Shown piece after piece: positions 25,679-34,789 of a stretch of 64,000 nucleotides of DNA. Both the position numbers and the translations under genes were made by a program. The DNA comes from a virus, in IMG/VR virus record IMGVR_UViG_3300032293_000813, positions 1 to 64,000 of that record; one strand, 5' to 3'. Below the pieces are notes generated by a model. That model had not been told where the DNA came from. It worked only from the letters and a program-made list of their open reading frames with translations, and did not search any database. Within the stretch, counting starts at the first letter, position 1. Every line of letters begins with the position of its first letter.

Positions 25679-26503
25679 TTAAGGTAATTTTACAACCTCA
25701 ATCTTAATCTTAGGAGTGTACCCATCTGGTAGTTCAACTCTAACTCCTTCGAATGATTCTACTTTACTTTCAAAGTAGTTTATCTGCAATATTCTATCTG
25801 TAAGATTCATCACCGTTTGAGAAGATGTCCACATTTCGTCGCTTTGTCTTCTCATATTTAATTGTGAATCCGTTTTAAAAAATTCTTTTCTCATTGCCGC
25901 CGCTATCTCAGTCCAATCACTTACCTTATCTACTGATTTTTCAGCAGTTGTCTTTCTCATCTTAGAAGATAAATACTTAATTCCGTTTGTATATCCTGCA
26001 TCTGTAAATACATGTCCATGATTAGTTCTAACTACAGGACTTTCAGTATTTTGTAGTTTAATATCAGGCTTATGTTTTGATGTAGTTTCAATACTAACCA
26101 TATGTTTTGGAGATGATACGAATGTATGACCTTTAAGTGAAAGCTTTGATTTACCCTTATATGTAAGTGCAGCTTTGATAGCATCCTTAAGAGTTGGTTG
26201 TTTAATGATGTTTCTCATTTTATCACCATCTGGTCCTTGTTTACCACCCTTCTTTACAATTTTATGTTCCGCTTCATCGTGTCCAACTAATAGTGCAGAA
26301 TTGATAACTCCTATACCATTTGCATTCATGCCTTCACTCCAATCGGTGATTATATCATGTAAGTATGCAACTTCTACACCATCTATAATGGTATGAACTA
26401 TTTCTAATTTAGGTTTATATGCTCTATCTCTATTCTTTGCTAGGATAAATTTATCATTAACCTCCTTAGATACAATAATACATTCGGTTACCGGTTTGCT
26501 CAT
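25679..26503 (-). CDS. Ntn-hydrolase/acyltransferase-like protein (C45/AAT type)
   Basis: 274 residues. The N-terminal layout TECIIVSKEVNDKFILAKNRDR...YLHDIITDWSEGMNANGIGVIN matches Ntn-hydrolases of the penicillin acyltransferase/conjugated bile acid hydrolase type. These have a nucleophile Cys exposed by removal of a short leader (here C8), N-x-D/R-R, and G-M-N..G. A later VRTNHGHVF matches the conserved N-H. Such enzymes cut or form linear amide bonds; the substrate here is unknown. The gene precedes the terminase pair with a 43-nt gap. A cell-wall, signal-amide or protein-modifying role is open. No signal peptide is seen. Confidence 0.6.
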   Translation of the reverse strand: MSKPVTECIIVSKEVNDKFILAKNRDRAYKPKLEIVHTIIDGVEVAYLHDIITDWSEGMNANGIGVINSALLVGHDEAEHKIVKKGGKQGPDGDKMRNIIKQPTLKDAIKAALTYKGKSKLSLKGHTFVSSPKHMVSIETTSKHKPDIKLQNTESPVVRTNHGHVFTDAGYTNGIKYLSSKMRKTTAEKSVDKVSDWTEIAAAMRKEFFKTDSQLNMRRQSDEMWTSSQTVMNLTDRILQINYFESKVESFEGVRVELPDGYTPKIKIEVVKLP

Positions 26504-26533
26504 TAGGGAATATTATAGTAATAAATATTAGAA

Positions 26534-27049
26534 TTAAACAAATAGATTATGTCTATCAAAACTATTTTCCAAAACATTTTTCATAGAACCCGCTTCCCAT
26601 TTCATATCCAATAAATAAGCAACCCTAATATTATCACCTGTATTAATTACATTATGTTCTATCCTCTGTGAATCAAACCAATGTATTTTACCATCTTCGA
26701 ATCTAGTACTGTATTCAACTTCATCCAATTTAAACCAATTTATGCAATTTTCATTTGAGATAATAGGAAGTATAAATCTTCTATATTCATGCCCACCATC
26801 TTTGTGCCAATCTAATTTACCAGAAGGATGTGTAAAAAATAAAAATATATTATCGATTTCTAACCCATCGAATATAGGTAATACTAATTCATTAAATTGT
26901 TTCAACTTAGGTAACTGATAATTACTATCTAAATTATGCATTGTTACCGTTGGGGTGTGCTCTGATATGGAACTCGTATCATACTGCGCCTTTATTTCCT
27001 TTAGTAACAAATCGGAATCGAATGTTATTTTAGATGTATATAATTCCAT
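26534..27049 (-). CDS. 2-oxoglutarate/Fe(II) oxygenase-like protein (Asp/Asn hydroxylase type)
   Basis: 171 residues. The segment LDWHKDGGHEYRRFILPI holds an H-x-D pair (H82, D84), and IEHNVINTGDNIRVAYLLDM holds the distal His (H132) and a 2OG-binding Arg (R142). The spacing and flanking text (RRFILPI, Trp-rich strand, HWFDSQ, H-x-V-x-N-T-G..R) match the aspartyl/asparaginyl beta-hydroxylase-like cupin family. The substrate is unknown; a peptide, lipid or sugar is possible. It shares 1 nt with the next upstream gene (TAATG) and ends the long accessory block. A second, divergent member lies at 39578. Confidence 0.7.
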   Translation of the reverse strand: MELYTSKITFDSDLLLKEIKAQYDTSSISEHTPTVTMHNLDSNYQLPKLKQFNELVLPIFDGLEIDNIFLFFTHPSGKLDWHKDGGHEYRRFILPIISNENCINWFKLDEVEYSTRFEDGKIHWFDSQRIEHNVINTGDNIRVAYLLDMKWEAGSMKNVLENSFDRHNLFV

Positions 27050-30000
27050 TATCTACTAAATGTGAATATTCCTAAAATTTGATTCAATGGTGCAAAAGCT
27101 CCAGTTAATTTATAGGTTGCTCCCTTATAAGAAAATACAATACCTTCATTCGGTACAATCTTATCAAATCCACCTAATGCATTTAATCTAGTCAATTCTA
27201 TTTCTAATTTAGCTAAGTTTTTCGCATCACCGGTTGCTCTAATAGATGATATAGCAGTTTCTAGTCTACCCACCATTTCTTGTTTAGCCGCTTCCGGATT
27301 TGCAGTTAATACTGATGTCATAAATGAAAGAACATCTGCGCCAACTCCTAAGAATATCTCTTCAAACTTAAGAAGATTATCCTTTGTTATTTTAGCCTGG
27401 TCTTTCTTATCAGTTTGGTCTGCCCACGCTTTTAGCTTTGTATCTTTGATATCAGCTAAACGGAAACTCTTATCTCCGAAAGCCCATCTCTTAACTAATC
27501 CTATCTTTTGCTGTTCATCTAATGAAGGTGCGTTCTTATCTACAAATTGTCTCCACCAAGCCTGATGATAATCTGCTACACCATTTTTATCAGTTAATCC
27601 AAACTCACTTTGAAGTTTAGTTATCATTGCTAAGTAAATTGATTGCTTAGCTTTTAAATCTTTATTAACAGGTAGTTTTTGAATTGGAGGCCCTTGTATA
27701 GTAAACTTAGATTGAACATCTGCGTTTATTTTCTTAACCATTGCCGCCAACTTAGCCCCTGCTGCAGGATTTTCTCCTACTGCATCTCCACTTTCGTTGT
27801 ATTCCATTGTTCCATGAAATACTAATAATGATGTACCATATGGAACTACGTTTGTATTCTCTGGATAAATGATTTCACAATTCATAAAACATTTACCATC
27901 TTTGAATATACCTTTCTTATCCGTATCAGATAATCCTCTTACCGCTGATTCTAAATCTTTAATTGCAAACGTAAACGCATCTGATACAGAACCTCTACCA
28001 GCAAACTTACTGATTACATCCTGAACTCCCATTGCATCTTTACCTTTACTCTTTAAATGTGATTTATTTCTAGCAGCTACTAATCTTCCGTTTACCCAAC
28101 TAATAGCCAATGCCTGTCCATCTGTTTTTTCTCTCGCTAATTCCAACTTACCATTTAATGCCTGTTTAACTATATTCTTTAAATCAGCGAATGTAAGATT
28201 CATCTGTACATCAAATGGATGATTCATATGTCCGTATGCACCACCTTCCATTATTAAGGATTCAGTTGTGAATACTGGAGTAGCCGATTTGAAATCCGCT
28301 TTTCGCATCACCGTCTTAGCAATCAATTTATTAGCCACTTTGATAAATGCTATATTGATTTTAGAACGATTATCCGTTACAACAAACTCTCTATATTTTT
28401 GTAAGAATTCTAAGAATTTCTTTTTATTTTTTGCCAATCTTTTAAAGAATCCAGTTAATTCGGCGGGAGATATTTCCTTACCATTTCTAGGGTCGTTTAA
28501 CCTTTGAAAGAAATGGTCGGTTTCTTTTCCTAACTCTACATCCTCTGGACTCATTTGAGAATCTGCATATTTTTCAACAGCATCCATATCAGCTTTCGCC
28601 ATTTCAAATGCTTTATTCTTAATCTTATACCATCCACCTCCTGGTGTTCTGAATATTCTTGCAGGAATTTTAAATGTAGAACCTATTGGTAATTTACTCT
28701 GATATTGCTTATCTATATGAATTACCTTTGTTATGAATTCTTTTGTTTTGTTATCCGCTCCAACTAATTCTACTTCTATTTTTACAGGTGTTCCCCCAAT
28801 CTTAATAGTTCCACCATATAAGCCGGCATTAAGTTCTGTTATAACACTTTCCTTTTCCATTTTTGCCAACTTATCGTAGTACTTAGGGTCTTCGTATAAA
28901 TGGTCAAATGCAATTTCTTTGGCAACATTAACATCTGTCGTATGTTCCATTTCTACCTTCATACCCCTTTTAAGGTCTTTAACAATAGTATCAACACTTA
29001 TATTGTGTTTTTTTGCAATATCATTAAGTGTCATTCCTTTTGCTAATCCTCCTGGTATCTTATCTTCTCTAAATGGTTTTACCGGCCCCTTTATGGTAGC
29101 ATGGATTGAAGCCCATTTTTTAGCTAAATCTCTCTGTGCTATTCCTATATTAGAATCCTTTTCAGTTGGTTTAGTTATACCACCCATTACATTTCCATTA
29201 GGAGTATTTGGTGTCTTAGGTTGTCTAAGATAAGGATTGGGAACTTTTAAATCATCAACTCCCAATCCAGATGGATGGGGAATTTCTCTCGGATGTCTAA
29301 TATTATTATCGGCATCATCATCTGTATATTCAACTTTTCCTTCCCAAAATCTTTTAATCTTTTTTACTTTCTTACCCGCATCCACATTTTCCCAATCTTC
29401 TACTTTATGTGGCTGTGTCGCAGGGTCTAAATCCGTTCCTTTTATATTCTGAACCTTATAGTATAATTTTCTAAACTGAGATTCTTTATCTTTAGTTCTA
29501 CCCTTACCCCTCATATTATCCGCTCTAGGTTTGTCGATTTGTTTCATTCCTAATTGCTTTAACCAAGGCTCAGGCTTACCTCTATCTATAATTCTCAGAT
29601 TACCATCCGGTGTATATCCTGAATCCGGTTCTCCATCTGATTCAACTCCACCGGTTCTAGCTATCTCTGATATAACTTCTTCGGATAACTTAGATAATTT
29701 AAGTGTTATTAGTTTGAATATACTCTCATCAAATTTAGGATATGCTTTTAGAAAATCTTTCTTAGATTGCTCATCCCCAGCCTTTAACCAATTTCTAACC
29801 TCCGTTCCACTAATTGGGTTTGATTGAGCAGGAGATGCATAAACATATCCTTTATCCCTATACCCCACTTCTACCTTACCCTTATATGGAGTAAAATATT
29901 TACCACTTAATCTCATTTCATCCTTTTCACCAACTACTGTAATAAACCCAGTTGTTTCCTCCGGATATGAAGCTAACACCTCCATCGGTGCGTAAGGATT

Positions 30001-30270
30001 TCTAACCTCTACGATTTTATTAGATGGTATCCCAAACATCTTCTGCATAATCATCTTTTTCTCCCTAAAATTAAATGGAGATTTTTGATTATCAGTTTTA
30101 TTAGATGTTGCAATATACACACTATCCTTACCAAATTTCTTTATAAGATTTTCATAGGTTGCAAAGTGTCCCTTATGAAATGGTTGAAATCTACCGGAAT
30201 ATACCACTATGGTCTTCTCTATCCCTTCCAAAAGAATCCCATCTACTAAAAATTGAGTTAAACTATTCAT
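27049..30270 (-). CDS. Fusion: NMN/nucleotide adenylyltransferase domain plus KxDG nucleotidyltransferase-like domain
   Basis: A TTG at 30288 could add 6 residues, but the ATG at 30270 fits better. Numbering here is from that TTG. Residues 27-200: adenylyltransferase with SGRFQPFHKGH (H38-x-x-H41), a Rossmann core and ISGTEVR (159-165), as in NadM/NadR and other HIGH-type cytidylyl/adenylyltransferases. Residues 200-410: Pro/Lys-rich linker. Residues 418-480: a helix-turn-helix-like segment, then MEHTTDVNVAKEIAFDHL (DUF5661-like, from recall). Residues 685-1079: a region resembling DUF6267, with EKTDGQAL (K721-T-D-G), RLVAARN (735-741) and FMNCEIIY (801-808). These are reminiscent of motifs I, Ia and III of covalent ligases. 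Possible roles are NAD or RNA-end metabolism. Confidence 0.65.
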   Translation of the reverse strand: MNSLTQFLVDGILLEGIEKTIVVYSGRFQPFHKGHFATYENLIKKFGKDSVYIATSNKTDNQKSPFNFREKKMIMQKMFGIPSNKIVEVRNPYAPMEVLASYPEETTGFITVVGEKDEMRLSGKYFTPYKGKVEVGYRDKGYVYASPAQSNPISGTEVRNWLKAGDEQSKKDFLKAYPKFDESIFKLITLKLSKLSEEVISEIARTGGVESDGEPDSGYTPDGNLRIIDRGKPEPWLKQLGMKQIDKPRADNMRGKGRTKDKESQFRKLYYKVQNIKGTDLDPATQPHKVEDWENVDAGKKVKKIKRFWEGKVEYTDDDADNNIRHPREIPHPSGLGVDDLKVPNPYLRQPKTPNTPNGNVMGGITKPTEKDSNIGIAQRDLAKKWASIHATIKGPVKPFREDKIPGGLAKGMTLNDIAKKHNISVDTIVKDLKRGMKVEMEHTTDVNVAKEIAFDHLYEDPKYYDKLAKMEKESVITELNAGLYGGTIKIGGTPVKIEVELVGADNKTKEFITKVIHIDKQYQSKLPIGSTFKIPARIFRTPGGGWYKIKNKAFEMAKADMDAVEKYADSQMSPEDVELGKETDHFFQRLNDPRNGKEISPAELTGFFKRLAKNKKKFLEFLQKYREFVVTDNRSKINIAFIKVANKLIAKTVMRKADFKSATPVFTTESLIMEGGAYGHMNHPFDVQMNLTFADLKNIVKQALNGKLELAREKTDGQALAISWVNGRLVAARNKSHLKSKGKDAMGVQDVISKFAGRGSVSDAFTFAIKDLESAVRGLSDTDKKGIFKDGKCFMNCEIIYPENTNVVPYGTSLLVFHGTMEYNESGDAVGENPAAGAKLAAMVKKINADVQSKFTIQGPPIQKLPVNKDLKAKQSIYLAMITKLQSEFGLTDKNGVADYHQAWWRQFVDKNAPSLDEQQKIGLVKRWAFGDKSFRLADIKDTKLKAWADQTDKKDQAKITKDNLLKFEEIFLGVGADVLSFMTSVLTANPEAAKQEMVGRLETAISSIRATGDAKNLAKLEIELTRLNALGGFDKIVPNEGIVFSYKGATYKLTGAFAPLNQILGIFTFSR

Positions 30271-30284
30271 ATCTCTAATAAATA

Positions 30285-31115
30285 TCAAAAAGTATCGTAT
30301 TTCTCTTTTATGTAACCATCCAATAATTCTGCGAATTTGATATGGGAAAAATAACCTGGATGTAAATCCATAGTTAGTAAATCCGTATCCTCTGCTATAG
30401 TAGATTTAGTATCAACTGAAAATTGGTGGAAATCCGTATAAATTTTATTCCCTATTTTCAATTTTAACATATTATTCTGTTTGAATATAGAATCTATACC
30501 TATATTGAACTCTCCTTCAAAAAATATAAATTTTATATTATTAAGCTTAAGAAATGATAAAAATGTATCCAATTCTCTGGTTATCTTTGTAAACTCTGTT
30601 TTTCTACTATAGAAGTTTTCTAAATAAACTCTAAGATTTTTAGCCCCAATTCTATCAAAATCCATATAAGTTTCTTCCGTTGAGTATTTTCTAGTTGCAA
30701 AAAGATGATTATATGTCTCATCACTATAATCGGTTGAGGTATATAGTATGTTACATATAATATAATCGTTGAGCTTTTTAGAAAACATATCCAATCTAGC
30801 TAATGATGGTAATTCTAATATAAGAAATAACTCATCCTTTTGTTTCCAATTCTTTTTGACAAACTCATACGCCATTCGAATACTTCTACCTGTACCTCCA
30901 CCACTTGTGGAATCATTTACCACATCACAACCAATTATATTAGCTAACCTATGTGAATAGGTAGTCTCTTCTTGAGTATCCCACCATACATTATATCTAT
31001 CTCTATAGTAGTCTCTAACAAAGGTTTTATTATCTGTCAGAGTAGAGGTTAATTCTAATCCTCCTCCTGCACTATGCGAACATCCGTTACAATAAATTAG
31101 CTTTATATTCTTCAC
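30285..31115 (-). CDS. SGNH/GDSL-like hydrolase
   Basis: 276 residues. Block I is CNGCSHSAGG (Ser nucleophile candidate near residue 13), block II/III region NDSTSGGGTGRSI, and the C-terminal D-x-H is in MDLHPGYFSHIKFAELL. These fit SGNH esterases, which often add or remove acyl groups on sugars. The start is a GTG at 31115 overlapping the upstream gene by 29 nt. A later start would remove the first beta strand (IKLIYCNGCSH), so GTG is kept. The neighbours are GT-like and epimerase genes, suggesting glycan acylation or deacylation. Confidence 0.6.
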   Translation of the reverse strand: MKNIKLIYCNGCSHSAGGGLELTSTLTDNKTFVRDYYRDRYNVWWDTQEETTYSHRLANIIGCDVVNDSTSGGGTGRSIRMAYEFVKKNWKQKDELFLILELPSLARLDMFSKKLNDYIICNILYTSTDYSDETYNHLFATRKYSTEETYMDFDRIGAKNLRVYLENFYSRKTEFTKITRELDTFLSFLKLNNIKFIFFEGEFNIGIDSIFKQNNMLKLKIGNKIYTDFHQFSVDTKSTIAEDTDLLTMDLHPGYFSHIKFAELLDGYIKEKYDTF

Positions 31116-32415
31116 CTAAAATTTCTTTACATAAATTAACTTCAGCCATTTCGTAATCGAAAGTAAGAAGTTTCATTTGGTTATATAATAAAATATCCTC
31201 TATTTCTTTAATCTTTATTTTTAACTCTTCTATTGGTATATTACAGATTCTATTGATTTCCGCATTTACCATAGATAACCGCTTCATATCATCGAATTCG
31301 ATATCATAACTTTCATCTATAAATCCATCGAATGTTTTGAACCCCATTTCCCTAACCGCTTTTAAATATAATGGAGGAGCTGCTATTAAGAACGGCTGAA
31401 GATACATTATAGGTTTAAATATCTTTTCTGATATAAACCCCTGTTGTTTAAAAAATATAGTATCACTAATCAAACTTATAAATGATTTTTTATAAACTGA
31501 TATATCCTCAAAACCATACCCACTTATCTTAAGAGTTGTATCAAAATCTACCCTATGTTCTGGTAGTGTTAAAACATATTGATAATCCTCCCATAATCCT
31601 AATTCTTTTATTTGGTTTTCATAATCAAATCTATGTTCTCCCAAACTCTCATAAAACTTTGGATTAAATGAAATTAAGAATTTAGATTGCAAATCATTTT
31701 TAAACACATTTGTTATAATGTTTATACGATGATGATGTAACCATTGATTAAAACTTAAGAAATGAAATTGTTTTTGTGAGTAATCTAACAATTCAGGAAT
31801 GTAATTATCTTTCAGATTACTTTGAAAATATTTAGCACTTCTGTTTAGATAATAATTAAATGGAATAAAACTTATATTCTTAGATGCTATATTTGAAAAA
31901 TCATTTAGATAATCATTATAGATAAAAATAACCTTTTTATATTTTAATTTTTTTAATATTTCTAATATAAAAAATTCGTTTAAATGCCCTTCATGTGAAT
32001 AATTGATTAGTATAGTTGCATTTATCTTCTTTATCTTTTCAAATAATCCGTAACTTACACCTTCATAATTGTTCTTAAAAAAATTAATGTGACCAAACGG
32101 TTCTAATATATAGAAAAACTTCTGCCCTTTATATTCTCCCCATTTTTCTATTACATCATCTATATGATGTGTTTTCATCTTAACATCGTATTTCTGATTG
32201 TACTCATTCAATGTTAAAATCTGAAACCCCATATTATTACCCATTACGGTAATATCATTTGAAAATTTGGAGAATAGATGCTTTACCAAATGTCCACCAT
32301 CAGTAGATTTATTTTCGATAATCCACCTCATCGCCGCATCCAACACTTCAGGTGGTTGCCCGTTTGGTAGACATAAATCTTTTATCTTATTATCATATAC
32401 AAAATTAAGATGCAT
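31087..32415 (-). CDS. Glycosyltransferase-like protein, EK-x-FKP family, copy 1
   Basis: 442 residues from the ATG at 32415; a TTG at 32436 would add 7. The C-terminal third holds the diagnostic run FISEKIFKPIMYLQPFLIAA..YLKAVREMGFKTFDGFIDESYD. Two neighbours share this run (35699 and 36903: LTEKSFKG..., LTEKSFKPFI...). It resembles the nucleotide-sugar binding end of GT-B transferases (E-K followed by a hydrophobic region), and I recall phage proteins of this type being annotated as glycosyltransferases. The N-terminal half is alpha/beta with no obvious motif. It overlaps the upstream TPP gene by 11 nt. Confidence 0.5.
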   Translation of the reverse strand: MHLNFVYDNKIKDLCLPNGQPPEVLDAAMRWIIENKSTDGGHLVKHLFSKFSNDITVMGNNMGFQILTLNEYNQKYDVKMKTHHIDDVIEKWGEYKGQKFFYILEPFGHINFFKNNYEGVSYGLFEKIKKINATILINYSHEGHLNEFFILEILKKLKYKKVIFIYNDYLNDFSNIASKNISFIPFNYYLNRSAKYFQSNLKDNYIPELLDYSQKQFHFLSFNQWLHHHRINIITNVFKNDLQSKFLISFNPKFYESLGEHRFDYENQIKELGLWEDYQYVLTLPEHRVDFDTTLKISGYGFEDISVYKKSFISLISDTIFFKQQGFISEKIFKPIMYLQPFLIAAPPLYLKAVREMGFKTFDGFIDESYDIEFDDMKRLSMVNAEINRICNIPIEELKIKIKEIEDILLYNQMKLLTFDYEMAEVNLCKEILGEEYKANLL

Positions 32416-32947
32416 AGTATAGTTCAGGATATTCAACTAAACAATGTATTCCTACATTATCCATAGCATATTTGTAACCCAACTCTATATCTTGCCACGA
32501 TTTTAAATCGTGAAATTCTATATTCTTACATAGAGATTTAAATTCATCTAAGTAGTTTCCTTTATGTTGATGTCCAGGGTCTAATGGTTTATCAGAACCC
32601 TTTCCCAATCTAATTAAGATGTGAGGTTTAACTCCGGTCATCATTTCGTATTTATCCAAATGATTAACCAACTGATTAGTCGCTGATATAATGAAATCCC
32701 AACGTGGATAAAATGTAACCACACACTTTCCTGCCATAGCTAATCCTAAACTCATACCCATTTGCGTTTCCTCCATTACAGGCAATTCAATCATTAAGTT
32801 TTTATCTACATTATCCAAAGTAGTACTCATAGGATTCCCTCTATAGATAATCTGTTGTCCGATGAAAACGATATTATCTTTTTTGGAAAGTTCTTCCATC
32901 GATTTACTTAACGCATCTTTATATGGTGTGTATTCTGGTTGACTCAT
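32405..32947 (-). CDS. TPP-dependent enzyme, beta-like subunit (transketolase pyrimidine-binding domain only)
   Basis: 180 residues from the ATG at 32947, which overlaps the upstream stop as ATGA. An earlier start at 33016 would add 23 basic residues out of keeping with the family. Text matches E1-beta/transketolase Pyr domains: TPYKDALSKSMEELSK, VFIGQQ, then LPVMEETQMGMSLGLAMAGK containing the Glu that activates thiamine (VMEE). YPRWDFIISATNQLVNHLDK follows. Usual E1-beta proteins have about 325 residues; the C-terminal transketolase domain is missing. The matching alpha-like subunit is at 38156. Together they could make one active enzyme for carbon-carbon ligation or decarboxylation in a sugar pathway. 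Confidence 0.75.
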   Translation of the reverse strand: MSQPEYTPYKDALSKSMEELSKKDNIVFIGQQIIYRGNPMSTTLDNVDKNLMIELPVMEETQMGMSLGLAMAGKCVVTFYPRWDFIISATNQLVNHLDKYEMMTGVKPHILIRLGKGSDKPLDPGHQHKGNYLDEFKSLCKNIEFHDLKSWQDIELGYKYAMDNVGIHCLVEYPELYYAS

Positions 32948-33849
32948 TTTATATATTTTACCAATTCTTCGTTTACAAATTTTTTGTTTAAGATTGATGA
33001 TGGGTGTCCGTACCAATCAAAGTTTCCATCTAAGTTTTCACTAAATAGAACCTTCTTCAATCCATCATAGTTATCCACATTCTTTTGATTTCGAACTGCA
33101 TATTCATATAATCCTCCTTTCCTCAGACCTTCCTCTTCATAAAACCAAAATTTATGGAATGGGAGCTTATTCAAATATACGGAAAAATATTGAGAATTCC
33201 TAATAAAGTAATCCATATTTTCATTCTTATATATCTCACCATTATAAACATCAGTTGTTCTAAACTCTGGCTCATAGAATATATCCTTAAGTGTAAAGTA
33301 TGTATAATCTATTCTTTCCTTTTCTAAATAATTTGAAAGGTCTATTATAGTTTCCACTAAAGAATAGGAATGATTTTGGCTTAACATTTGATGATGAGTT
33401 TTCAATATCCCATCTAACCCAATATACTTTGAGTTATTGGTTTCATAATATCCACCTGTTAAATACCAAAACTCATCTTTGTAATTTTTAGGTGTAGGTA
33501 GATAGTTCACTGTATGCGAACCTATTTCCAATTCACCTTTGTAATCCTTTATTAAGAATGAATCTCTATAAGGTTGAGTCCATTGTGCAAATACTTTATC
33601 AACTATACCACCATTCTCTCTGATATATTCTATCCAATATGTAATACTCCTTTTAATAGTGTTATTGTCGTTCGTAGGGTTGCCCAAATTTAAGACGATG
33701 TATTCATCTCCTAACATATTTTGCAACCATTCTGGCCACTGCAAACCCTCTACATTGTAAAGGTCTTTTGTCATATGGTTCAATGGTCGTAGGTTAGTAA
33801 ATGAACACCCGCCACAAAGAATATATTTCTTATTTTTTGAGATATTCAC
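32944..33849 (-). CDS. SGNH-like hydrolase, second copy (divergent)
   Basis: 301 residues. N-terminal strand plus ILCGGCSFTN (Ser in a G-x-S turn) corresponds to NGCSHSAG in the 30285 protein. LNLGNPTNDNNTI fits the Gly/Asn block, and DWYGHPSSILNKKFVNEEL fits the C-terminal His block. The middle is rich in Tyr, Asn and Trp. It lies between an epimerase (20-nt overlap upstream) and the TPP beta-like gene (ATGA overlap). Probably another acyl-modifying enzyme of the same programme, though the catalytic Asp of the D-x-x-H pair is not plain. Confidence 0.45.
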   Translation of the reverse strand: MNISKNKKYILCGGCSFTNLRPLNHMTKDLYNVEGLQWPEWLQNMLGDEYIVLNLGNPTNDNNTIKRSITYWIEYIRENGGIVDKVFAQWTQPYRDSFLIKDYKGELEIGSHTVNYLPTPKNYKDEFWYLTGGYYETNNSKYIGLDGILKTHHQMLSQNHSYSLVETIIDLSNYLEKERIDYTYFTLKDIFYEPEFRTTDVYNGEIYKNENMDYFIRNSQYFSVYLNKLPFHKFWFYEEEGLRKGGLYEYAVRNQKNVDNYDGLKKVLFSENLDGNFDWYGHPSSILNKKFVNEELVKYIK

Positions 33850-34789
33850 TCTTATACCAATTTATACTTTTTTCTAATCCTTCCTTAATTGAAGTTTTAG
33901 CAATCCATCCTAATTTATCAAAAATCTTAAATGAATCAATTAATCTTTTTGGAATCATAGGTGCTTTGTTATTCACATAATCAATAGGAGATTCTAATCC
34001 TTCTATTTCTTTAAGGTATTCTATTACTTCGTTTACCGAATATCCTGCATTAGAACCTACATTATAGATTTCATGATGTTCTTCTTTCTCCATTATGATT
34101 TGAAGAGCCTCACAAAAATCTTCTACATAAAGAAGGTCTCTAATTTCAGTTCCATCCCCCCAAACAGGAATTGGGTCTAATCGAGTCGCCACTTTGATAA
34201 TTGAAGCAGGTGTAACATGACACTTATCTAAATCATACTTATCATGCGGCCCATATAGATTTGCAGGTCTAACGATTACAGTTTGCATTGGATTAATTAA
34301 AATCTCTGAATACATCTTGCATAATACTTCCGCATATCTTTTCATCCAACCAACTGGAAAATATGTTTTGTAAATTGATTCGTAGATGTTATCAGTTTCA
34401 CACACTGCTCTTTCACCACTCTCAGGATAGATTGTAGATGAAGATAAGAATATAAACTTCTTAACACCTTCTTTATATGCTTTCTCCATTGTTAAAGCAT
34501 TGATGATTACATTTGGAGTAACGTGAAGTAATGGTGCATAAATTGTATCTACTGCATTTGAAGTAGATGCTGCACAATGGTACACTACATCAACTCCCTT
34601 CATAATTTCCTCTACAAACTTATCATCTCTTAAATCACCCTGAACTGATTCTCCGAATCCTTCTAACTTTCTATTGAATCCGTGATTACGAAGGTTGGTA
34701 TATCCTTCTTTGTATAATCTCTCCGCTAAGTTTCTACCAACGAAACCTGTAGCACCTAAAATTAGGATTTTGCTATTTGTGTTTATCAT
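33830..34789 (-). CDS. NAD(P)-dependent epimerase/reductase (extended SDR, GDP-fucose synthase-like)
   Basis: 319 residues. Rossmann motif GATGFVGRNLAERL (about 12-25), FLSSSTIYPE (active-site Ser strand), then PVGWMKRYAEVLC, VRPANLYGPHDKYD, and the substrate-binding PVWGDGTEIRDLLYVEDFCEAL. These fit GDP-4-keto-6-deoxymannose epimerase/reductase or NDP-sugar epimerases. Oddity: in the Y-x-x-x-K pair the Tyr position is Val (V-G-W-M-K), so either the proton donor differs or this is a specialised subfamily. It overlaps the upstream SDR gene by 17 nt. The pairing suggests two successive steps on one NDP-sugar. Confidence 0.8.
   Translation of the reverse strand: MINTNSKILILGATGFVGRNLAERLYKEGYTNLRNHGFNRKLEGFGESVQGDLRDDKFVEEIMKGVDVVYHCAASTSNAVDTIYAPLLHVTPNVIINALTMEKAYKEGVKKFIFLSSSTIYPESGERAVCETDNIYESIYKTYFPVGWMKRYAEVLCKMYSEILINPMQTVIVRPANLYGPHDKYDLDKCHVTPASIIKVATRLDPIPVWGDGTEIRDLLYVEDFCEALQIIMEKEEHHEIYNVGSNAGYSVNEVIEYLKEIEGLESPIDYVNNKAPMIPKRLIDSFKIFDKLGWIAKTSIKEGLEKSINWYKSEYLKK

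Noticed and set aside
32948-33016. Start of the TPP beta-like gene at 33016
   Set aside because: The extra 23 residues are basic and unlike the family; the ATG at 32947 gives an ATGA overlap like the neighbours.
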